This document shows, piece after piece, positions 1 through 6,481 of a DNA stretch of 11,967 nucleotides (the stretch's first letter is position 1; every line of letters starts with the position of its first letter). The DNA comes from Bacteroidales bacterium. GTDB lineage: Bacteria; Bacteroidota; Bacteroidia; Bacteroidales; VadinHA17. A program made the position numbers and the translations under genes. The notes under the pieces were generated by a model. It did no database searches. It was not told the DNA's origin and saw only the letters and a program-made list of their open reading frames with translations. The stretch covers positions 1-11,967 of the forward strand of contig JADGPV010000211.1 in the NCBI GenBank assembly GCA_017882245.1, given 5' to 3'.

Positions 1-1197
1 GATGATTTTTTGCAGAATATCTGAGGCAACTTCACTCTTTGTTTTCAACTCAAATTTATCAATATTATTGTTACGGTCAATGATAGTGATACGGTTGGTT
101 TCATAACCAAAACCGGCACCTTCATCCCGTAGTGAATTGAGGACGATCATGTCAAGGTTCTTGCGTTTAAGCTTGTCTTTGGCATTTTTAACCTCATCAT
201 TTGTTTCCAGGGCGAAGCCGGCAAGGAACTGTCCGGGTTTCTTCAGGCTTCCCAGAATCGCAGCAATGTCTTCAGTAGGTTTAAGTTTGATGATCATCTC
301 ACCACTTCCTCTCCTGATCTTGGTATCGGAAATTGTTTCAGGGGTAAAATCAGCAACTGCGGCAGCCAGGATGGCAATATCGCATTCGCCAAAAACCTTA
401 ACGGATGCCCTTTTCATCTCAGCTGCAGTTGTGACGTTGACAGTGTTTACCAGAGAATGAGAGGGTCTGAGACTGACAGGCCCGAGAACCAGGGTCACGT
501 CCGCTCCGAGCGCCGCGGCTGCATCGGCGAGGGCAATGCCCATACGTCCCGATGAATGGTTACTGATATAACGAACAGGGTCAATCGGCTCCACCGTGGG
601 TCCGGCATTGATGAAAACTCTTTTGCCTTCGAGGGCCCGTTCAGTTATTTTTTTTTTTGAGAAGAACTCCTTTATCTCCTTCACTATCACTTCAGGCTCA
701 GCCATACGGCCTTTGCCCTCAAGACCACTGGCGAGTTCGCCTGTGTCAGGCTCAATGATGTGATTGCCAAATGATTTCAATGTCCTGATGTTCTCGGCTG
801 TCGCCGGATGGACCAGCATATCCAGATCCATTGCAGGGGCCAGATATACCGGGCAGCGGGCTGAGAGATAGGTTGTCAGCAGCAGGTTGTCTGCTATGCC
901 CCCGGCCATCTTTCCGATGGTATTCGCTGTCGCCGGGGCGATCAGATAAACATCAGCCCACAGTCCGAGTTCAATATGGCTGTTCCACCGACCGTCCTCC
1001 GGATCAAAAAAATCAACCAGTACAGGATTCCTTGACAGTGTAGCCAGCGTGAGTGGCGTGATGAACTCTTTGGCAAGGGGGGTCATAACGACCTTCACTT
1101 CAGCCCCTTCCTTTACAAGTAACCGGATGATAGTTGCAGCCTTATAAGCTGCAATACCTCCGGTAACACCAAGCAGTATCTTCCTGCCTTTTAGCAT
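1..1197 (-). CDS. coaBC: Bifunctional phosphopantothenoylcysteine decarboxylase / phosphopantothenate-cysteine ligase (C-terminus off the left edge)
   Basis: CoaBC makes 4'-phosphopantetheine for coenzyme A in the cytoplasm: the C-terminal CoaB half joins cysteine to phosphopantothenate and the N-terminal FMN-dependent CoaC half decarboxylates the product. The frame is open from ATG 1197 to base 1 (399 codons), close to the usual ~400 residues, so only a few residues and the stop are missing. The N-terminus has the flavoprotein start (VTGGIAAYKA, residues 11-20), the catalytic His in SHIELG (His74) and the APAT segment. The CoaB half begins near residue 190, with NAGPTVEPID and SNHSSGRMG (conserved Asn213 region). 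Two usual CoaC motif residues differ: PAMD instead of PAMN (residue 124), and Ser157 (ELASGLEGKGRM) where E. coli has the active Cys158. I believe both occur in other Bacteroidota, but this is from memory. It starts 9 bp after rpoZ and is probably cotranscribed with bamD and rpoZ. Confidence 0.95.
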   Translation of the reverse strand, partial: MLKGRKILLGVTGGIAAYKAATIIRLLVKEGAEVKVVMTPLAKEFITPLTLATLSRNPVLVDFFDPEDGRWNSHIELGLWADVYLIAPATANTIGKMAGGIADNLLLTTYLSARCPVYLAPAMDLDMLVHPATAENIRTLKSFGNHIIEPDTGELASGLEGKGRMAEPEVIVKEIKEFFSKKKITERALEGKRVFINAGPTVEPIDPVRYISNHSSGRMGIALADAAAALGADVTLVLGPVSLRPSHSLVNTVNVTTAAEMKRASVKVFGECDIAILAAAVADFTPETISDTKIRRGSGEMIIKLKPTEDIAAILGSLKKPGQFLAGFALETNDEVKNAKDKLKRKNLDMIVLNSLRDEGAGFGYETNRITIIDRNNNIDKFELKTKSEVASDILQKII

Positions 1198-1206
1198 ATT
1201 ATGAGT

Positions 1207-1542
1207 TTATTTTTTCTGCTTCTGCTCCTTTTCGGGATTGCGGTAATAAATCTTACCGTCCTCGAACTCAGCCAGGGAGATGAGAGTGGGCTTAGGAAGT
1301 CTTTCATAAAACTTCGATATCTCTATCTGCTCCCTGTTCTCAAATACCTCCTCAAGGTTGTCGTTGAAAGAAGCAAACTCCTCAAGCTTTGAGTTAAGCT
1401 CCTGTTTCATCTCGACACTGATCTGGTTTGCCCTTCTGGTGCAGATGATTACGCTTTCGTATATGTTACCTGTGGAAACGTCAAACTTATTCGGATCCCT
1501 GGTAACGGTTGTGTAAGATGCTGATGTCTTTTTATAATCCAT
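1207..1542 (-). CDS. rpoZ: RNA polymerase omega subunit (Rpb6/RpoZ-like)
   Basis: A 111-residue protein of the Bacteroidota omega/Rpb6 type, a small RNA polymerase subunit that helps assemble and stabilise beta-prime. It has the family's central segment around residues 24-50: GNIYESVIICTRRANQISVEMK, i.e. a short helix carrying 'YE-x-V-x-x-x-x-RRA-x-Q', followed by the LNSKLEEF helix. The C-terminal half is acidic, then ends in a basic KEQKQKK tail. The ATG start is unambiguous. It lies 15 bp downstream of bamD and 9 bp upstream of coaBC, an order common in Bacteroidota, which supports the call because the protein alone is short. Tight spacing indicates one operon. Confidence 0.88.
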   Translation of the reverse strand: MDYKKTSASYTTVTRDPNKFDVSTGNIYESVIICTRRANQISVEMKQELNSKLEEFASFNDNLEEVFENREQIEISKFYERLPKPTLISLAEFEDGKIYYRNPEKEQKQKK

Positions 1543-1557
1543 ATCTGTTTAAATAAT

Positions 1558-2376
1558 TCAGTTACTTTTTGTTTCCTTTACTGATGTATCAACCTTCAGA
1601 AACTTTCCAGTATTCTGGAAGATCTTCGTTGCATCCCTGGAGTATTTGGTTTGCGGGAACTCTTCGATGAATGAGTAGTAATCGTCCAGCGTTGCCTGGT
1701 AGCGCTCAACCTGCTTTGCCGATATGCTTTTCTGGGCATACATGTAAAGAGCATCAAGCTTAAGGAACATAAGCTCCTCTCTGTATTTCGTATCAGGATA
1801 TTCCTTCAGGCTGTTAGAAAGCGAAACCGTGGCTGCACGATACTGCTTAAGGTCATAATACAGCCTTCCGCTCATGTATGATTTTTCCACGAGTTTTTCC
1901 TGCATCTCTTTTATTCTCGCCTTGCAGTCATCTGACCTGGTGCTGTTCGGATACCTCGTCATGAAGATCGTGAAGCTTTCAATAGCCTTCTTTGTATTGG
2001 CCTGATCAAGCTCCGGTCTCGGACTAAGGTAATAGTCGCACATGGCAGCGAGGTATGCAGCCTCCTCAGCATTATTGCTTCCGGGATATGTATCGGCAAA
2101 GGTCTGATAGTATGTCCCTGCCATGATGTAGTCCTTTATCTTGAAATTGGCCTGTGCATTGATCCAGCTTAGCTGCTCACCGTCTTCGGTAGCCCTGTAC
2201 CTTGGCATGATCTGGTCAAGGAGCTCAATTGACTTGATATACTTGCCATCATCATAATAATCATAGACCTTCTGCTTCTTGAGCTCATAATCACTGCTCT
2301 TGAGAAGCTTCTCGTACTCGCCGCATGATGTTGCGATGAGCGCCAAAAGAATTATTATCAAAGGTCTGATCCTCAT
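1558..2376 (-). CDS. bamD: Outer-membrane assembly lipoprotein BamD
   Basis: BamD is a TPR-rich periplasmic lipoprotein of the BAM complex, which inserts beta-barrel proteins into the outer membrane. From ATG 2376 the protein has 272 residues with a lipoprotein signal (MRIRPLIIILLALIATSC, lipidated Cys18, Gly at +2). The mature part begins EYEKLLKSSDYELKKQK, the typical Bacteroidota BamD opening, then TPR-like helix pairs with repeated 'aromatic-x-x-YP-S/G' turns (FADTYPGSNNAEEAAY, FMTRYPNSTRSDDC, SLKEYPDTKYREE, FIEEFPQTKYSRD). A longer frame with a TTG start at 2394 is possible, but a TAATTTTGC -7 promoter box covers that TTG, so the ATG is preferred. First gene of the bamD-rpoZ-coaBC operon. 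Confidence 0.92.
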   Translation of the reverse strand: MRIRPLIIILLALIATSCGEYEKLLKSSDYELKKQKVYDYYDDGKYIKSIELLDQIMPRYRATEDGEQLSWINAQANFKIKDYIMAGTYYQTFADTYPGSNNAEEAAYLAAMCDYYLSPRPELDQANTKKAIESFTIFMTRYPNSTRSDDCKARIKEMQEKLVEKSYMSGRLYYDLKQYRAATVSLSNSLKEYPDTKYREELMFLKLDALYMYAQKSISAKQVERYQATLDDYYSFIEEFPQTKYSRDATKIFQNTGKFLKVDTSVKETKSN

Positions 2377-2390
2377 ACCTGAAATGTTGC

Positions 2391-2399
2391 GCAAAATTA
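2391..2399 (-). promoter_or_regulatory. Bacteroidota -7 promoter box for bamD-rpoZ-coaBC
   Basis: On the minus strand the sequence reads TAATTTTGC, an exact match to the Bacteroidota housekeeping -7 consensus TAnnTTTGY, ending 14 bases before the bamD ATG. No TTG -33 box is visible at the usual distance. Transcription would start a few bases before the ATG, giving a very short leader. Confidence 0.6.
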
Positions 2400-2531
2400 G
2401 TATTTTTTTCTATACGTGGTTCCGGTCAGATGCAAAAGTGCTCTATTTAAACGGGGAATGTGGTTAAAGAACTGTTAATATGTTGATGCAAATGGGTATA
2501 AATAGGTAACCTGACTGCAATATGTTTTTCA

Positions 2532-2540
2532 TAAATTTGC
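2532..2540 (+). promoter_or_regulatory. Bacteroidota -7 promoter box for the alpha-oxoamine synthase
   Basis: TAAATTTGC matches TAnnTTTGY exactly and lies 26 bases before the GTG at 2567. It falls inside the longer frame that starts at ATG 2522, so a transcript from here could not use that ATG. No clear TTG -33 box is seen. Confidence 0.55.
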
Positions 2541-2566
2541 GGGCGTTAATCAAAATACAGACCGAA

Positions 2567-3814
2567 GTGGATATTTTCGACAAATTCAGAAAGAACCGTG
2601 GTGCACTGGGACAGTACCAGGAGCAGGCTGACGGATACTTCATGTTCCCGAAGCTGGAGGGCGAGATAGGCCCAAGAATGAAATTCATGGGTAAAGAGGT
2701 ACTGAACTGGAGCCTCAACAATTACCTTGGACTGGCTAATGACCCTGAGATACGCAAGGTGGATGCAGATGCAGCTGCACAGTATGGACTGGCTTACCCT
2801 ATGGGTGCCAGGATAATGTCAGGACAGACAACAATGCATGAGAAGTTTGAACAGATGGCCGCCGAATTCGTCGGCAAGGAAGCTGCGTACCTTCTCAACT
2901 ACGGATACCAGGGCATGGTTTCAATCATCGACTGTCTGGCCGGAAGACATGACGTCATCGTCTATGACTCTCAATCGCATGCATGCATAATGGATGGCCT
3001 GAGGATGGTACTTGCAAAGCGTTTTGTCTATCCTCATAATGATATGGCGGGCTTCGAGAAGCAGCTTCAGCATGCAGAGAAGGTTGTTGCCGAAACCGGC
3101 GGCGGCATCCTCGTCATCACCGAGGGCGTATTCGGCATGGCAGGAGACCTCGGCGCACTCGACAAGATAGTGCCTTTCAAGAAGAAATATAAATTCCGCC
3201 TCCTTGTTGACGATGCACACGGCATCGGAACAATGGGCAAGACTGGTGCAGGTACCGGCGAACACTTCGGTGTCCAGGATCAGATTGACGTTTACTTCGG
3301 CACCTTTGCCAAGAGCTTTGCAGGCATTGGCGGGTTCGTGGCAGGAGAAAAAGACGTCATAAGCTACCTCAGGTTTAACCTCCGTTCGCAGATATATGCC
3401 AAATCATTGCCGATGGCAATGACAATAGGAGCCATCAAACGCCTCGAGATGATCAAGACCCACCCCGAGCTTCGCGAAAAGTTGTGGACCATAGCAAGGG
3501 CACTGCAAAGCGGCTTCAGGGAGGCGGGCTTCGACATCGGTAAAACTCAATCGCCTGTCACACCGGTCTACTTCAAGGGCGGAGTAGCTCAGACAACTCA
3601 TCTGATTAAGGACCTGAGGAAGAACTACGGCATATTCTGTTCCGTGGTCATCTACCCTGTCGTGCCTAAAGGTGTCATCATGCTCCGCATTATACCTACC
3701 GCAGCGCACACAATGGAAGATGTAAAATATACTGTCCAGAGCTTCAAGGAGGTAAAGAAAAAGCTTGAGACAGGTGCCTATCCGAGTGATCAGATAGCGG
3801 ATTTCAATAACTAA
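2567..3814 (+). CDS. PLP-dependent alpha-oxoamine synthase (serine palmitoyltransferase / cysteate acyltransferase-like)
   Basis: A fold-type I PLP enzyme of the BioF/KBL/SPT family, which condenses an amino acid with an acyl thioester, releasing CO2. In Bacteroidota such enzymes make the long-chain base of sphingolipids (from serine) or of sulfonolipids such as capnine (from cysteate). With start GTG 2567 it has 415 residues. The PLP-binding Lys is in TFAKS (Lys249), the PLP-stacking His in YDSQSHAC (His138), and the PLP-contacting Asp/His in VDDAHGIG (residues 214-221). SLNNYLGLAND (49-59) and YPMGARIMSG (78-87) are typical of a ~415-residue Bacteroidota subgroup distinct from the shorter Bacteroides Spt I remember. 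ATG 2522 would add 15 residues, but a -7 box lies inside that extension and homologues begin near MxDIFxK. BioF itself is less likely, as no biotin gene is near. Substrate is not determined by sequence. Confidence 0.85.
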   Translation: MDIFDKFRKNRGALGQYQEQADGYFMFPKLEGEIGPRMKFMGKEVLNWSLNNYLGLANDPEIRKVDADAAAQYGLAYPMGARIMSGQTTMHEKFEQMAAEFVGKEAAYLLNYGYQGMVSIIDCLAGRHDVIVYDSQSHACIMDGLRMVLAKRFVYPHNDMAGFEKQLQHAEKVVAETGGGILVITEGVFGMAGDLGALDKIVPFKKKYKFRLLVDDAHGIGTMGKTGAGTGEHFGVQDQIDVYFGTFAKSFAGIGGFVAGEKDVISYLRFNLRSQIYAKSLPMAMTIGAIKRLEMIKTHPELREKLWTIARALQSGFREAGFDIGKTQSPVTPVYFKGGVAQTTHLIKDLRKNYGIFCSVVIYPVVPKGVIMLRIIPTAAHTMEDVKYTVQSFKEVKKKLETGAYPSDQIADFNN

Positions 3815-3838
3815 AAAACATCCTTCCCCTTATAATAC

Positions 3839-3871
3839 AGCACCTTACGCCTTATCCCGGTGTAAGGTGCT
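3839..3871 (+). terminator. Hairpin after the alpha-oxoamine synthase, possible terminator
   Basis: AGCACCTTAC (3839-3848) and GTAAGGTGCT (3862-3871) form a perfect 10-bp stem with a 13-base loop, 25 bases after the stop codon. No good U-tract follows (TCACTATT), so it may be a weak terminator or an mRNA 3'-end stabiliser. Confidence 0.5.
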
Positions 3872-3876
3872 TCACT

Positions 3877-3911
3877 ATTGCCTATTGCCTGTTGTCTTCT
3901 GCTGCCTGTTC
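3877..3911 (+). repeat. Short degenerate heptamer-like repeat (ATTGCCT / GTTGTCT / GCTGCCT)
   Basis: The stretch contains ATTGCCT twice in tandem, followed by the related heptamers GTTGTCT and, after TCT, GCTGCCT. It lies between a hairpin and the putative ECF promoter. It looks like a degenerate low-complexity tandem repeat; I can assign no function. Confidence 0.4.
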
Positions 3912-3917
3912 ACCGGC

Positions 3918-3943
3918 TGTAACGTTTCCCCTCCTTATTCGTC
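3918..3943 (+). promoter_or_regulatory. Candidate ECF-sigma promoter for the DUF4252 / sigma module
   Basis: TGTAACGTTT supplies an 'AAC' -35 motif (AAC at 3921-3923) and CGTCATAC supplies a -10-like CGTC (3940-3943), 16 bases apart. This is the general layout of ECF sigma promoters, and no TAnnTTTG housekeeping box is obvious here. Start of transcription would be about 35 bases before the ATG at 3987. Autoregulation by the sigma factor encoded two genes away is an inference. Confidence 0.5.
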
Positions 3944-3986
3944 ATACTAACAAAACACAATTCATTAACCTTAAAAACGGACAGTC

Positions 3987-4499
3987 ATGAAAAAAATGGT
4001 TTTAACAGTTATTATTGCCATATGCGCCTCTTCGCTCTATGGCCAGAGAGATGCACTGGATGATTTCTTCAATACCTATTCGGACCAGGAAGGCTACACC
4101 GTCGTAAATATCAGCGGCAGCTTATTCGGTCTTTTAAAGAAATTTGATGATGATCCCGATCTGGCAAATATGGGCCAGAAGATCACCTCGGTCAGAATTG
4201 TAAGCCGTGAAGGAGACCATGACTTCGGCAGACCGGATTTCATGTCAGATCTTAAAGGCATAATAAGACGCGGCGGTTATGAGGAGCTGATGAAAGTAAA
4301 TAATCCGGACGAAGAGGTGCTCTTCCTGGTAAAGAGCGACAGGGATATAATTAAAGAAATACTTGTGATTGCTTCCGGTGACAATGAGACGGTCATACAG
4401 ATAAAGGGTAACCTTACTAAAGATGATGTCGAGCACCTCTCAATAAATCATGATGATGGTCTAACCGAGCTTGAGGAGCTTGAAACATCATGGAATTGA
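3987..4499 (+). CDS. DUF4252 secreted protein (first copy)
   Basis: A 170-residue protein with a Sec signal peptide (residues 1-19, MKKMVLTVIIAICASSLYG) that fits the Bacteroidota DUF4252 family, whose function is unknown. Recognisable features are the LDDFFNTYSDQEGYTVVNIS opening, the ISGSLFGLLKKF helix, SVRIVS, the GGYEELMKV segment and the late IKGNLTKDDVEHLS. It is a clear paralogue of the protein at 5600-6109: both share DxFxxYxxxEGxTxVxIS, YEELM and the GNL motif. It has no lipobox, so the mature protein is probably periplasmic or secreted. It leads a same-strand cluster with an ECF sigma factor 27 bp downstream and a membrane anti-sigma candidate, suggesting a role in or under an envelope signal response. 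The acidic C-terminal tail (LTELEELETSWN) is unremarkable. Confidence 0.8.
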   Translation: MKKMVLTVIIAICASSLYGQRDALDDFFNTYSDQEGYTVVNISGSLFGLLKKFDDDPDLANMGQKITSVRIVSREGDHDFGRPDFMSDLKGIIRRGGYEELMKVNNPDEEVLFLVKSDRDIIKEILVIASGDNETVIQIKGNLTKDDVEHLSINHDDGLTELEELETSWN

Positions 4500-4526
4500 T
4501 AACTTTGGGGTACATATTAAGTAAGA

Positions 4527-5063
4527 ATGACGCCAGAGGAGTTCAGGAAAGTGTTTCTGCCGGAAGGACGAAGGCTGTACGCCCTCGCCTTCCACTACCT
4601 GAACAACAGGGAGGAAGCTGAAGATGTCGTTCAGGAAGTTATGATGAAGCTCTGGGAAGAAAGAGAGAATTCAGACAGGTATACAAACCCTGCAGGCTGG
4701 TGCACCACCGTCACACGCAACTATTGCATTGACATGCTCCGCAGGAGAAAAAGGATAATTATGGATGAGATCAGTGAGGTGAGCACCGTGGTGGAGGAAG
4801 GTCAGGACATGTTCGGCACCAATGACAGCAATGAGGCCGCATCTCTTGTTACCGTGATAGTAGGAAGGATGAAGGAGCCGTACAGGAGCGCCGTCATATT
4901 GCGCGACATGGAGGGATATTCATATGAGGAGGCAGCCGAAATAATGAAGACAAGCGTCGGCGCACTGCGGACAGTCCTGTCAAGGGCAAGGAAAAGTATC
5001 AGGGAGGAAATGGAAAGGATTTACAATTATGGAACAGCAAAAGATAAAAGAGCTTCTCAATAA
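4527..5063 (+). CDS. ECF-type RNA polymerase sigma factor (sigma-70 family)
   Basis: A 178-residue sigma factor of the extracytoplasmic-function group, which directs RNA polymerase to a small regulon in response to an envelope signal. Region 2 spans about residues 8-75, with EEAEDVVQEVMMKLWEER (core-binding and -10 melting helices) and NPAGWCTTVTRNYCIDMLRRRKR (region 2.4 and its basic end). After an acidic linker, region 4 spans about 105-165: MKEPYRSAVILRDMEGYSYEEAAEIMKTSVGALRTVLSRARKSI, a classic helix-turn-helix ('YSYEEAAEIMKTSVGALRT'). Region 3 and region 1.1 are absent, as expected for ECF factors. Its 3' end overlaps the next gene by 35 bp, so the two are probably translationally coupled, as is usual for a sigma/anti-sigma pair. 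Start ATG 4527 is the natural choice. Confidence 0.93.
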   Translation: MTPEEFRKVFLPEGRRLYALAFHYLNNREEAEDVVQEVMMKLWEERENSDRYTNPAGWCTTVTRNYCIDMLRRRKRIIMDEISEVSTVVEEGQDMFGTNDSNEAASLVTVIVGRMKEPYRSAVILRDMEGYSYEEAAEIMKTSVGALRTVLSRARKSIREEMERIYNYGTAKDKRASQ

Positions 5064-5589
5064 GTTCTACGAGGGTTCAACCTCTGAAGAAGAGGAGGCA
5101 CAGATGAGGGAGTACCTTTCTGATCCTTCGGTATCTTCTCTCTTTCCGGAAGCAGAATACTTCCTGAAATGCCGCTGTGCAGTGCCCGAACCCTCCTGGG
5201 GGTTTATGGATAAACTTGAGGCAGTGACACACACGGAGAGAAAGATGTCTCCGCGTGGAAAAGCATTGAGATACAGTATGACTATTGCAGCCGGAGCAGC
5301 ATTATTGCTGGGCTCTTACTTCCTCTTAGATTATCTGAGACCACAGCAGATGAAAGACACCTTCTCGGATCCGGCGATAGCAATGGCAGAGGTAAGGAAC
5401 ATTCTGACCGTGGTTTCAAATAATATGAATACCGGTACAGAAGCGCTGGGTTCAATCAGGGCAATGAGCATAGCACCGGATGCAATCGGCGAATTCGGCA
5501 GGATAAATAAAAAGGTGGAAAATAATCTTGGAAGGCTGCGCTATCTGAACGGGTTAAAAGCACCGGTAAATGCAACAGAAAATAATTAA
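5029..5589 (+). CDS. Single-pass membrane protein, candidate anti-sigma factor
   Basis: A 186-residue protein with a cytoplasmic N-terminal region (1-80), one transmembrane segment (about 83-103, YSMTIAAGAALLLGSYFLLD) and a ~80-residue region probably in the periplasm. The opening (IKELLNKFYEGSTSEEEEAQMREYL) resembles the N-terminus of Bacteroidota membrane anti-sigma factors. There is no HxxxCxxC zinc motif, so it is not a ZAS-type anti-sigma factor. Overlap with the ECF sigma gene by 35 bp, single-pass topology and genetic position together suggest that it holds the sigma factor at the membrane; this is inference, not motif proof. The C-terminal region (DPAIAMAEVRNILTVVSNNMNTG and on to NNLGRLRYL) is mostly helical and unrecognised. 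Confidence 0.7.
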   Translation: MEQQKIKELLNKFYEGSTSEEEEAQMREYLSDPSVSSLFPEAEYFLKCRCAVPEPSWGFMDKLEAVTHTERKMSPRGKALRYSMTIAAGAALLLGSYFLLDYLRPQQMKDTFSDPAIAMAEVRNILTVVSNNMNTGTEALGSIRAMSIAPDAIGEFGRINKKVENNLGRLRYLNGLKAPVNATENN

Positions 5590-5599
5590 TATACATATC

Positions 5600-6109
5600 A
5601 TGAAAAAACTTGGACTATTTATAATTCTTTCAACGCTTTCACTGTCAGTCTTCTGTCAGAAGAGTCCGGTGGATGACCTTTTCGAAAAGTACAACGGCAA
5701 GGAAGGTTTTACTTCCGTCTATATATCGTCCAAGATGTTCAGTCTGCTTGCCAGGATTGACAGTGAAGATGATGAGTTCCGGAATATAGTCACCCGGATC
5801 AAGAGCATCAGGATCCTTTCCATCGACAGCGCGAGAAATGTCAGTGGTATAAATTTCTGCAATGATCTGTTGTCAAAACTTAACAGGACAGGATATGAAG
5901 AGCTGATGACTGTCAAGGAGGAGAAAGACGAAGTGCGGTTCATGATCCGCGAGGTTGGCGGGAAGATTGCGGAGCTGGTAATGGTCACTGGTGGTCCCGG
6001 GAGCTCTGTTGTGTCAATCACCGGTAATCTTGACCTGAAGACAATCGCCAGCCTGTCTGACAGCATGGGTATCAGGGAGCTGGAAGGTCTGGAGAAGGTG
6101 GAGAAATAA
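5600..6109 (+). CDS. DUF4252 secreted protein (second copy)
   Basis: A 169-residue second DUF4252 protein, paralogous to the one at 3987-4499. It has a Sec signal peptide (MKKLGLFIILSTLSLSVFCQ, cleavage near residue 20) and the same landmarks: VDDLFEKYNGKEGFTSVYIS, SIRILS, TGYEELMTV and ITGNLDLKTIASLS. A longer frame reaches an ATG at 5570 inside the previous gene, but only from 5600 does the protein begin with a signal peptide. It starts 10 bp after the anti-sigma candidate, so it is the last gene of the module. The pair diverge strongly outside these motifs, so the duplication is old or the two were acquired separately. Function is unknown. Confidence 0.8.
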   Translation: MKKLGLFIILSTLSLSVFCQKSPVDDLFEKYNGKEGFTSVYISSKMFSLLARIDSEDDEFRNIVTRIKSIRILSIDSARNVSGINFCNDLLSKLNRTGYEELMTVKEEKDEVRFMIREVGGKIAELVMVTGGPGSSVVSITGNLDLKTIASLSDSMGIRELEGLEKVEK

Positions 6110-6146
6110 CAGCAGTAAAAGGTTGTTTGTTAAGATCTTCTGTTAA

Positions 6147-6159
6147 TCCCCTACGGGGA
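6147..6159. repeat. CGTAG-core hairpin 1 (left cassette)
   Basis: TCCCC-TAC-GGGGA, a perfect 5-bp stem with a three-base loop; on the minus strand it reads CCCCGTAGGGG. It resembles the hairpin at 7011-7023 including flanks (TTAATCCCCTAC versus TTTATCCCCTAC). Confidence 0.75.
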
Positions 6160-6181
6160 ACATATTCAATTTAATTCTCAT

Positions 6182-6224
6182 CCGCTACGCGGTATTAGTA
6201 TTAAACACCTTTTTGTAACACATC
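6182..6224. repeat. 43-bp imperfect direct repeat, left copy (hairpin 2 plus GTAACACATC)
   Basis: Starts with the hairpin CCGC-TAC-GCGG (6182-6192), continues with GGTATTA and ends with TGTAACACATC (6214-6224). It aligns without gaps to 7064-7106, 36 of 43 positions identical by eye. The two copies flank the transposase gene in the same orientation, 882 bp apart. Confidence 0.8.
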
Positions 6225-6261
6225 AGATTGGGTAAGTTCCTGCAAACTTTGCGATGTAGGT

Positions 6262-6440
6262 TGCCCGTAGGGCATTCAGTATTGTAGAAGGCAAATCTAA
6301 AACCACAAACCCTTGCTCGTAGAGCATTCAGTATTGTAGTAGAATCATGCATGGATAAAACCCTTGCTCGTAGAGCATCCAGTATTGTAGAAGAATAGAT
6401 AAATCCAAAATCATTGAGCGTAGCTCATCAAGTATTGTAG
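6262..6440 (+). repeat. Array of four hairpin-plus-tail repeats, 50-52 bp period
   Basis: Four 26-bp units at 6262-6287, 6314-6339, 6365-6390 and 6415-6440. Each is a 5-bp stem with loop GTA, followed by a nearly fixed 13-base tail (TTCAGTATTGTAG; variants TCCAGTATTGTAG and TCAAGTATTGTAG). The stems are TGCCC/GGGCA, TGCTC/GAGCA (twice) and TGAGC/GCTCA, so sequence changes are matched on both sides. Spacers of 24-26 bases are AT-rich and differ from each other, though units 2 and 3 share a preceding AAACCCT. A fifth unit in reverse orientation lies at 7050-7075. The array is downstream of the transposase stop and points toward it. It is REP/BIME-like rather than a CRISPR array. Confidence 0.85.
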
Positions 6441-6468
6441 TCTTTTGGCCATAAATAAGTAATGTGTT

Positions 6469-6481
6469 ACCTCGTAGAGGT
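6469..6481. repeat. CGTAG-core hairpin 7, touching the transposase stop codon
   Basis: ACCTC-GTA-GAGGT, a perfect 5-bp stem. Its last base is the last base of the transposase TAA (6481-6483 on the minus strand). On the minus strand it is followed by AACACAT, giving GTAACACAT, the same 9-mer that ends both direct-repeat cassettes. Confidence 0.75.

Noticed and set aside
137..460. Plus-strand 107-codon frame inside coaBC
   Set aside because: It is antisense to clear CoaBC coding sequence (CoaB half) and its peptide resembles no family.
2464..2721. Minus-strand 85-codon frame opposite the alpha-oxoamine synthase start
   Set aside because: Shadow of a strongly supported PLP enzyme gene, with no recognisable domain.
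6262..6440. Possible CRISPR array
   Set aside because: Repeat and spacer lengths look right, but the repeats differ in their stems in a paired way, spacers are AT-rich and partly alike, and no cas gene is present. A REP-like array beside a Y1 transposase explains it better.
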